DNA of 6,485 nt from Myxococcota bacterium. GTDB taxonomy: Bacteria > Myxococcota > Polyangia > GCA-2747355 > JAKLHH01. Both the position numbers and the translations under genes were made by a program. A model generated the notes under the pieces. The model ran no database searches and had not been told where the DNA came from. It was given only the letters and a program-made list of their open reading frames with translations. Positions 1 to 4,647 of the stretch are shown piece after piece. How positions within the stretch are numbered: position 1 is the stretch's first letter; the number at the start of each line of letters is the position of its first letter. The stretch spans positions 1 to 6,485 of the forward strand of contig JAKLHH010000447.1 of assembly GCA_022710245.1 (NCBI GenBank), in the 5' to 3' direction.

Positions 1-38
1 CGTGACTGCGAGGGGAGTCGCGTCTGGAGCAAGCGTCC

Positions 39-158
39 GAGCGCAAGCTTGGAGGTGGGACCGAGCGCAAGCTTGGAGGTGGGACCGAGCGCAAGCTTGG
101 AGGTGGGACCGAGCGCAAGCTTGGAGGTGGGACCGAGCGCAAGCTTGGAGGTGGGACC
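39..158. repeat. Five perfect tandem 24-bp direct repeats
   Basis: Five consecutive identical 24-bp units start at 39, 63, 87, 111 and 135. Each carries the core GCGCAAGCTTGGAGG, including a HindIII-type AAGCTT palindrome. The unit matches 21 of 24 positions of the last 24 bases of the second 53-bp monomer of the adjoining array (241-264). The short repeats therefore appear to be half-monomers that amplified separately. Because 24 is a multiple of three, the array stays open as an eight-residue peptide repeat in one plus-strand frame, which I regard as a by-product. The perfect identity suggests recent slippage or recombination. No A+T-rich segment or other origin-like element is visible beside it, so an iteron role is not supported. 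Confidence 0.95.
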
Positions 159-370
159 GGAGGCCCACCCCTCGACCTTGCGCGAATTCGCGCAACCTTG
201 GAGGGGGGACCCCACGTCTCCCCTCCGACCTTGCGCTGAATCGCGCAAGCTTGGAGGTGGGACTGGAGGCCCACCCCTCGACCTTGCGCGAATTCGCGCA
301 ACCTTGGAGGGGGGACCCCACATCTCCCCTCCGACCTTGCGCTGAATCGCGCAAGCTTGGAGGTGGGACT
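159..370. repeat. Two 106-bp tandem units, each made of two 53-bp palindromic monomers
   Basis: Bases 159-264 and 265-370 are identical except for one substitution (G at 216, A at 322). Each 106-bp unit splits into two 53-bp halves, A and B, that align with each other without gaps. Both halves carry CGACCTTGCGC followed by a near-inverted GCGCAA...TTGGAGG. In A the centre is the perfect 18-bp palindrome TTGCGCGAATTCGCGCAA. In B it is CTTGCGC, a 6-base loop and GCGCAAG, with outer CCTCC/GGAGG pairing. Each monomer can thus fold as a hairpin or be read as a twofold-symmetric protein site. This is a higher-order repeat, not a CRISPR: there are no unique spacers. Confidence 0.93.
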
Positions 371-476
371 GGAGGCCCACCCCTCGACCTTGCCCTCGAA
401 GGCAAGGAGCGCGGCGTGAGAGCAACGCCCCCTCTCCCGACCTTGCCCCCGCTCGGAATGGGGCTGCCCACCGCAG
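371..476. repeat. Degenerate third copy of the 106-bp unit, with hairpins
   Basis: The array continues in register but diverged. The motif CGACCTTGC recurs at 385 and 438, exactly 53 and 106 bases after its occurrence at 332. The first 24 bases (371-394) still closely match the start of the A monomer. The palindromic cores have been replaced by new complementary arms: CCTTGCC (388-394) pairs with GGCAAGG (401-407) over a 6-base loop, and GCCCC (445-449) pairs with GGGGC (460-464). Keeping a hairpin while the bases change suggests that pairing may be selected. These hairpins lie 40-125 bases beyond the methyltransferase stop and could end its transcript, but no T-tract follows them. Bases 477-511 show nothing further. 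Confidence 0.7.
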
Positions 477-511
477 GCCGCTGAAGATGTGATCAATCGT
501 GAGAGCGCGAC

Positions 512-1366
512 CTAGCGCGCCGAGGCCTGCCGCCGGCGGTGCGCCGGCACCTTCGGCTCGGCCCGCTCGCCGGAGAGGTCGCCGAGGCGCAGGATGGAGC
601 GGTCGAGGTGCTCGCTGTCGAGCTCGACGCCGATGTAGCGACGGCCGAGCCGCGCGGCGGCGATGCCGGTCGTGCCGCTGCCGGAGAAGGGGTCGAGGAC
701 CACCGCGTCCTCGGGGCTCGCGGCGCGGACGATGCGCTCGAGGAGCGCGAGCGGCTTCTGCGTCGGGTGCTTGCCGAAGCGCTTCTCGGCCTTGAGCGGC
801 GGCACGATGCTCCAGAGGTTCTGCATCTGCTTGCCGCCGTTCTCCGCCTTCATCGCCGGATAGTCGAAGTAGTGCTTGCTCCGCCCGTCGCGCGCGGCCC
901 AGAGGATGAGCTCCGTCGAATGGGTGAAGTAGCGGCAGCTCAGGTTGGGTGGCGGGATGATCTTGTACCAGACCACCTCGTTGAGCATCTTGAAGCCCAT
1001 CTGCTGCATCGCGAAGCCGACGCTGAAGATCACGTGGCGCGTACCCGAGACCATGATGGTCCCGTTCGGCTTCAGCACCCGGCGGCAGGCCGCGAGCCAG
1101 TCGGTGTTGAAGGTGTGCATCGCCTCGACGCCGTGGGAGACGTCCCACTGCCCCTTGTCGACGCTCACCATGCGGCCCGACTGGCAGGTGATGCCGCCGT
1201 TGGAGAGGAAGTAGGGCGGGTCGGCGAAGATGAGGTCGACGCTCTCGGCAGGCAGCTGCGAGAGCACCTGCCGGCAGTCGCCCTGGTAGAGGGCGAAGCG
1301 GCCGTCCGTGGAGCTGAAGTAGAGGTGGTCGGGGGAGCGGGTCGTGGCCGGTCTGATTTCGTACAT
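512..1366 (-). CDS. DpnA-like site-specific adenine DNA methyltransferase (beta class)
   Basis: This 284-residue protein is predicted to transfer a methyl group from S-adenosylmethionine to adenine in a specific DNA sequence. The catalytic motif IV is FADPPYFLSNGGI (DPPY at 49-52) and precedes the SAM-binding motif I DPFSGSGTTG (225-234), the order that defines beta-class enzymes. HPTQKP (200-205) is motif X, and GVELD (246-250) is the acidic motif II. The stretches VSVDKGQWD and PNLSCRYFTHSTE closely resemble DpnA, the second methylase of the DpnII system, which acts on GATC; that comparison is from memory, so GATC specificity is an inference. An in-frame TAA 12 bases upstream fixes ATG 1366 as the first usable ATG, with a weak AGGTG ribosome site. 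The last 20 residues are basic and outside the conserved fold. No restriction endonuclease is adjacent in the window, so it may be an orphan. Confidence 0.93.
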   Translation of the reverse strand: MYEIRPATTRSPDHLYFSSTDGRFALYQGDCRQVLSQLPAESVDLIFADPPYFLSNGGITCQSGRMVSVDKGQWDVSHGVEAMHTFNTDWLAACRRVLKPNGTIMVSGTRHVIFSVGFAMQQMGFKMLNEVVWYKIIPPPNLSCRYFTHSTELILWAARDGRSKHYFDYPAMKAENGGKQMQNLWSIVPPLKAEKRFGKHPTQKPLALLERIVRAASPEDAVVLDPFSGSGTTGIAAARLGRRYIGVELDSEHLDRSILRLGDLSGERAEPKVPAHRRRQASAR

Positions 1367-1482
1367 GCACCTACATTAGGGTACACAGATCCGGAGGGCA
1401 AAAAACTCGCTCGGCGATTGTGGGCTCGCCTGCGCAAGCCACAGCAACGTAAGATGATTCAGTCGATCTTCGGGGTGTGGAC
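1367..1482. promoter_or_regulatory. Divergent intergenic region, probable promoters of the methyltransferase and the lipoprotein
   Basis: This 116-bp gap separates two divergent start codons, so promoters for both genes must lie here or within the genes. I see no convincing -35/-10 pair in either direction. The stretch is less GC-rich than its surroundings (for example CTACATTAGGGTACACAGAT at 1371-1390). It contains two GATC sites (1388-1391, 1465-1468), and a third lies just inside the lipoprotein gene (1509-1512). If the methyltransferase modifies GATC, these could allow methylation-sensitive control, but that is speculative. Confidence 0.4.
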
Positions 1483-1695
1483 ATGCGGTGGCTTCGCGGG
1501 TTTCTCTTGATCAGCGGCAGCCTCGCCCTGGCCTCGTGCGACGACAGCCCTTCGGGCAAGTCGCTGGGCGAGGCGTGCGTCGCGCACGAGGAGTGCGCCT
1601 CGAAGCTCTGCAGCATCCTGCCGCTCGAGGCCGGGATGCGCGACGGGTCGGTGCTGCCCGCGAAGCGGTGCCTGGAGCCGGGGCTCCAGCCCTAG
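1483..1695 (+). CDS. Small cysteine-containing lipoprotein (70 residues)
   Basis: A short secreted lipoprotein of unknown function. It begins with a basic n-region (MRWLRG) and a hydrophobic segment that ends in a lipobox, LASC, predicting lipidation at Cys19 and a mature chain of about 52 residues. The mature part has GEACVAHEECASKLC and a later Cys, spaced like the cysteine-knot-like tags (CxxxxxCxSxxC) seen in many myxobacterial surface proteins; these probably form disulphides. Asp-Asp follows the lipidated Cys. In E. coli Asp at +2 favours inner-membrane retention, but the rule is uncertain here. ATG 1483 is preferred because the Met is followed directly by a typical signal peptide; GTG 1477 in the same frame would add two residues. 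The ribosome site is weak. The stop codon sits exactly at the left edge of an inverted-repeat element. Confidence 0.72.
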   Translation: MRWLRGFLLISGSLALASCDDSPSGKSLGEACVAHEECASKLCSILPLEAGMRDGSVLPAKRCLEPGLQP

Positions 1696-1854
1696 AACAC
1701 CAATCGAGTTGGCGGACCGAGCCAGGCGAAGTGATTGGAACCACAGGCTAGGCGCGAGGAGGGCGCATACTGGTGGTACGTAACCGACGAGCAACGACGC
1801 CTGTGGTTTCGAGGACGAGCCTGGCGACGGGAGCCAACCCGATTGGTGTTCTAG
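1692..1854. mobile_element. CTAG-flanked long inverted repeat, probable IS630/mariner-type MITE
   Basis: The outer arms 1692-1713 and 1833-1854 are reverse complements over 22 bases with one mismatch (1707/1839). They read CTA, then GAACACCAATCGRGTTGGC, with the reverse at the other end. Pairing resumes further in: 1721-1727 with 1819-1825 (GCCAGGC) and 1739-1748 with 1799-1808 (AACCACAGGC), separated by near-symmetric unpaired segments of 7/7 and 11/10 bases, around a 50-base centre. IS630-family elements are known to insert at the TA of CTAG and duplicate TA. Both edges here read TA inside a CTAG context, so removing one arm set restores a single CTAG. There is no transposase gene, hence a MITE. 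Alternatives are a structured RNA or a shared terminator for the convergent genes on either side; no T-tract is present. Confidence 0.6.
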
Positions 1855-1876
1855 CAGCCCACGTCCGAGGGTGGGA

Positions 1877-3010
1877 TCAGGCGATGCCGAGCGCGGCGAG
1901 GAGCTCGGCGTGCACCGAGGCGTGGACCCGCTCCAGCGCGAGCTCGGGCGCGACGGCCCGCGAGGCGGGGAGCGAGGCCCTCAGCGCGGCCACCCGCGCC
2001 TCCGCCTCCTCGAGCCGCGCGCGATCGGCGCTGCTGGTCGAGGCCGCCTGCACGATCGCCTCCAGCGCCGCCTGCTGCCGGTCCTCGCGATGACAGATGA
2101 GCAGCAGGTCGACGCCGGCGCGGAGCGCGGCGAGCGCGGCCGGCCCCGGACCGAGGGTGCCGGTGATGGCGCCCATCTCCAGGTCGTCGGAGACGAGCAC
2201 GCCCTCGAAGCCGAGCTCGCGCCGCAGCAGGTCCGTGCAGATCGCCCGCGAGAGCGTGCCGGGCGCCTCGGCGTCGAGCGCGGGGTAGCGAACGTGCGCC
2301 GACATCAGCAGCGGCAGCCGCGCCGCGATCGCCGCGCGGAAGGGCGCGAGGTCGAGCGCCCGCAGCTCGCTCGCCGGACGCCGCTCGACGGGGAGGGTCT
2401 CGTGGCTGTCGGCGACCGGCCCGCCGTGCCCGGGGAAGTGCTTGCCGCAGGGGAGCACTCCCGCCTCGAGGAGCCCGGCGGCCAGCGCGAGCCCGTGCCG
2501 CGCCACCAGCGACGGGTCGGGCCCGAAGCTGCGGTCGCCGATCACCGAGTTCTTGGTCACGGCAGCTTCGCCCGACCGCCCGATCTGGGCGGCGCCGCGA
2601 CAACTGCCCTCGCTGCTGACCACGTCGAGGACCGGCGCGAAGTCGAGGTTGAAGCCGAGGCTGGCGAGGTCCTCGCCGAGCGCGCGGCCGAGCTGCCGCG
2701 TGAGCGCCTCGTCGCCGTGGGCCGCGACCTGCTGCATCGGCGGCCAGACCGCGAGCGGCGCGCGGAGCCGCTGCACCCTGCCCCCCTCCTGATCCACCCC
2801 GACGAGGAGCGGCTGGCCCGCGGGCGCCGCGGCCCTGAGCGCCGCGGTGAGCGCGGCGACCTCCCCGGGCGCCCCCAGGTTGCGGGCAAAGAGGATCACC
2901 CCGCCGACGCGGCCGGCGGCGATCCGCGCCAGGAGCGAGGGCGGCGCGGTCTTGCCCTCGAAGCCGACGAAGAGGAGCCCGCCGGCGAGCTCCTCGAGCC
3001 CGCGCCTCAC
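1877..3010 (-). CDS. nagZ: Beta-N-acetylhexosaminidase NagZ (glycoside hydrolase family 3)
   Basis: NagZ removes N-acetylglucosamine from GlcNAc-anhydroMurNAc-peptides during peptidoglycan recycling in the cytoplasm. The 377-residue protein has the family signatures in order: GVDQEGGRVQRLR (71-83), FAPVLDV (124-130), IGDRSFG (157-163), KHFPGHG (190-196) followed by the Asp201-Ser-His203 general acid/base dyad, and VSDDLEMGAI (273-282) with the nucleophilic Asp. No signal peptide is present, consistent with a cytosolic enzyme. It starts with GTG 3010 inside the end of the upstream gene (GTGA overlap), so its translation is probably coupled. Unlike typical members, about 26 residues rather than about 8 separate LDV from IGDRSFG; the extra stretch (near 133-152) is partly encoded by a palindromic segment described separately. 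All catalytic residues remain, so it should be active. It converges on the lipoprotein gene at its 3' end. Confidence 0.95.
   Translation of the reverse strand: MRRGLEELAGGLLFVGFEGKTAPPSLLARIAAGRVGGVILFARNLGAPGEVAALTAALRAAAPAGQPLLVGVDQEGGRVQRLRAPLAVWPPMQQVAAHGDEALTRQLGRALGEDLASLGFNLDFAPVLDVVSSEGSCRGAAQIGRSGEAAVTKNSVIGDRSFGPDPSLVARHGLALAAGLLEAGVLPCGKHFPGHGGPVADSHETLPVERRPASELRALDLAPFRAAIAARLPLLMSAHVRYPALDAEAPGTLSRAICTDLLRRELGFEGVLVSDDLEMGAITGTLGPGPAALAALRAGVDLLLICHREDRQQAALEAIVQAASTSSADRARLEEAEARVAALRASLPASRAVAPELALERVHASVHAELLAALGIA
2561..2608. repeat. 48-bp imperfect palindrome inside nagZ, encoding an extra loop
   Basis: On the plus strand the segment begins GGCAG (2561-2565) and ends CTGCC (2604-2608). 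It has an inner perfect stem, CCGCCC (2576-2581) with GGGCGG (2587-2592), over a 5-base loop, plus partial pairing between. It is exactly 16 codons in phase and encodes nagZ residues 135-150, GSCRGAAQIGRSGEAA. This is the stretch that appears to be additional relative to known NagZ proteins. The symmetry and the in-frame length resemble palindromic elements that insert into genes as coding sequence. In such GC-rich DNA moderate palindromes arise by chance, so the mobile interpretation is tentative. Confidence 0.4.
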
Positions 3011-3423
3011 GAGCGCGGCTCCGGGTCGCCGGGAGGCAGCGCCCCCGCCACCGCCCGCCCGGTCTCCTCCCAGCCGCGCGCCATGGCCGCGAAGCTCTCC
3101 TCGGAGAGCCCGAGCGTGGCCCGGAGCGTGCGGTAGAAGTCCTCGGCGTGGATGAAGTAGAGCCGGTCGCCCTGGAAGAGGCTGAGGAAGACCGGCGCGC
3201 AGCGGTCGAAGTGGAAGCGCTTGCCGCGCAGGTAGAAGGCGAGCCTCGGCGCCACCACCTCGCGCAGGTAGTCCCAGCCGCGGCCGTCGAGGACGACCTC
3301 GTAGCTCTGGGCGGCGCCGAGCTCCTCGCGCAGCTGCACCCGGACCTCCTCGATCAGCGTGTTCGCCTCCGCCGCCGGCCCCTGCTTGAAGGCCGTGGCG
3401 ATCAGCCGCTCGAGCTCGCTCAT
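3007..3423 (-). CDS. Conserved-looking hypothetical protein (138 residues), coupled to nagZ
   Basis: I do not recognise a family. The protein is soluble, with no signal peptide or membrane segment. It starts with a helical acidic/basic stretch (MSELERLIATAF, then EANTLIEEVRVQLREEL), followed by an aromatic-rich middle (GRGWDYLREVVAPRLAFYL, then FHFDRCAPVFLSLF) and a charged C-terminal helix, and ends in a Pro-rich tail. Start choice: ATG 3423 has a strong GAGGGGAG ribosome site four bases upstream, whereas the in-frame ATG 3453, which would add ten residues, has none. Its TGA overlaps the GTG of nagZ by 4 bp, the usual sign of translational coupling, so a role linked to cell-wall turnover is possible but not shown. 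The single Cys makes a secreted disulphide protein unlikely. Confidence 0.82.
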   Translation of the reverse strand: MSELERLIATAFKQGPAAEANTLIEEVRVQLREELGAAQSYEVVLDGRGWDYLREVVAPRLAFYLRGKRFHFDRCAPVFLSLFQGDRLYFIHAEDFYRTLRATLGLSEESFAAMARGWEETGRAVAGALPPGDPEPRS

Positions 3424-3427
3424 GGCG

Positions 3428-3435
3428 CTCCCCTC
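3428..3435 (-). promoter_or_regulatory. Strong ribosome binding site that decides the hypothetical-protein start
   Basis: On the minus strand this reads GAGGGGAG, complementary to the 16S rRNA tail, four bases before ATG 3423 (six from the GAGGGG core). It selects that ATG over the in-frame ATG at 3453. It is the clearest Shine-Dalgarno sequence in the window. Confidence 0.75.
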
Positions 3436-3453
3436 GTGTAGCTCATCCGTCAT

Positions 3454-3483
3454 CTGGCTAGTCTTACACGCCAGGCTCGAGCC
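3454..3483. promoter_or_regulatory. Small palindromes in the 75-bp gap, possible operator or weak terminator
   Basis: Between the MopE-type lipoprotein stop and the next gene lie a perfect 10-bp palindrome, GGCTCGAGCC (3474-3483), and an overlapping 5-bp inverted repeat, CTGGC (3454-3458) with GCCAG (3470-3474). Reading on the minus strand, they lie downstream of the lipoprotein gene and upstream of the hypothetical-nagZ pair. They could be an operator, part of a promoter, or a weak attenuator. No T-tract follows, and no clear promoter is visible in the gap. Confidence 0.3.
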
Positions 3484-3498
3484 GTCGCCAGTTCCTCG

Positions 3499-4647
3499 CT
3501 ACTGCTTCTGGACGCAGGAGAGGCGAGTGCTCGCCTCGCCGCAGCTCGCCCGCGGCTTCGCGGTGACCGCCACCTCGATCAGGGCAGCGCGGTGCTGCTT
3601 GGCGTTGCTCTCGTCGTAGAACTCGACGGTGACGGTGCCGCTCGTCGCCGTGCTCGCCGCCGGGAAGCTGAGCGAGGCGGCGCAGGTGGTGCTGGTCGGG
3701 GGCGTCCCGCTGGCGCCGGAGAGCGTCGCCCCGAGCCCGCCGTCGCTGGTGAGCACCCAGCGGCACTTCTCGGTGTCGAAGGGGCGCGTCAGCTCCCGGC
3801 TGACCGCGCAGCTGCCGCTCGCGTCCGCCGCCAGCGTGCAGGCCCACGTGCTCCTCGCCAGCCGCCCGCCCAGGCAGGCGAGCGGCGCGCTCCCGGCCGG
3901 GGACGGGGTCGCGTCGCAGGTCGCGTAGACCCAGCAGTAGGGCTGCGGCCGCTCGGCGCCGCCCGCGAGCTCGCAGCCCCCGAGGAGGCCCTTGCCGGGC
4001 GCGTCGTCGCAGCTCCGCGTCCCCTCCCGGCAGGTCTCGCCGTCCTTGCCGTAGCAGGCCTCGGAGGTCTCGCGCTTGCCGTCGCAGTTGTTCTCCTTGC
4101 CGTCGCAGCGCTCGGTCGCCTTCGGGTAGATCGCCGGGTCGGCGTCGTTGCAGTCGGGCGGGGTGTCCTCCGGCCCGGCGCCGTCGCAGTCCTGGTCGCT
4201 GCGGATGAGGAGCGGGTAGCTCTTCTGGTTCAGCTGAGGGACGTAGCAGCCCTTCCCCTGCGGCGACGGCGCGCCGTAGCCGAGGACCAGGTTACGCCGC
4301 AGCAGCTCGCCGCGGACGAAGGCCTGCGGCGGCTCGAGCAGGCTCGAGAGCGTCGCCTTGCCCCCCGAGTAGCCGAGCGCGAGGACGCGCAGCGCCGGCG
4401 CGTCGGAGAAGCCCTCCTCGTGCAGCATCACCTCGTAGGGGCTCTCGCGCAGGTTGCGGCCACGCACGTCATAGCGCGCCGCCGAGACCCCCTCATCGAG
4501 GAAGTAGCTCTGCCCCTCGCCGCGGGCGATCTGGAGCTGCACCTCCTCCACGCCCGAGCCCGAGACCGCGATGATGATCCCCGACTCCGCCGTGCAGGCG
4601 GCGAGGGCGAGGGGGAGCGCGAACAGGGACGCGGCCGCGCGGCTCAT
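3499..4647 (-). CDS. Lipoprotein with MopE-type metal-binding motif
   Basis: A 382-residue predicted lipoprotein. The signal peptide ends in the lipobox LAAC, with lipidation at Cys18; Thr follows, which by the E. coli rule would send it to the outer membrane. Residues 20-125 form a domain I do not recognise, probably beta-rich. Residues 148-189 carry a MopE-type motif: DQDCDGAGPED, then DCNDADPAIYPKATERCDGKENNCDG with regularly spaced Asp and Cys, known from the copper-binding MopE of Methylococcus and frequent in myxobacterial surface proteins, where Ca2+ or Cu binding is predicted. The remainder (190-382) has paired cysteines and ends in a beta-strand-rich Thr/Ser region with further Cys at 369 and 378. 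ATG 4647 overlaps the TGA of the upstream gene by 4 bp and lacks its own clear ribosome site, so it is probably translated by coupling. Its metal and partner are unknown. Confidence 0.85.
   Translation of the reverse strand: MSRAAASLFALPLALAACTAESGIIIAVSGSGVEEVQLQIARGEGQSYFLDEGVSAARYDVRGRNLRESPYEVMLHEEGFSDAPALRVLALGYSGGKATLSSLLEPPQAFVRGELLRRNLVLGYGAPSPQGKGCYVPQLNQKSYPLLIRSDQDCDGAGPEDTPPDCNDADPAIYPKATERCDGKENNCDGKRETSEACYGKDGETCREGTRSCDDAPGKGLLGGCELAGGAERPQPYCWVYATCDATPSPAGSAPLACLGGRLARSTWACTLAADASGSCAVSRELTRPFDTEKCRWVLTSDGGLGATLSGASGTPPTSTTCAASLSFPAASTATSGTVTVEFYDESNAKQHRAALIEVAVTAKPRASCGEASTRLSCVQKQ

Noticed and set aside
39..476. CRISPR array
   Set aside because: The intervals between repeats are themselves repeated and nearly identical, so there are no unique spacers, and no cas gene is nearby.
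2..484. Plus-strand open frame through the left repeat array, with an eight-residue peptide repeat
   Set aside because: The frame is open only because the 24-bp unit is a multiple of three; the following 53-bp monomers shift the encoded peptide, and no ribosome site or recognisable domain is present. A partial gene entering from the left cannot be fully excluded.
539..1510. 323-residue plus-strand frame opposite the methyltransferase
   Set aside because: Antisense shadow of a strongly recognised gene; low-complexity composition typical of the complementary frame in GC-rich DNA.
1459..1794. Minus-strand frame opposite the small lipoprotein and entering the inverted repeat
   Set aside because: No family motif; it runs across the inverted-repeat element, and its NSIGVL segment is merely a translation of one arm. 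The plus-strand lipoprotein has a clear signal peptide.
1692..1854. Integron attC site
   Set aside because: The ends lack the RYYYAAC and GTTRRRY core pair in the right orientation, and no integrase or cassette arrangement is present.
1858..1875. Hairpin CCCAC/GTGGG as the nagZ terminator
   Set aside because: Only five base pairs, an eight-base loop and no T-tract on the minus strand.
1871..3136. 421-residue plus-strand frame opposite nagZ
   Set aside because: Antisense shadow; nagZ carries all family motifs in the other strand.
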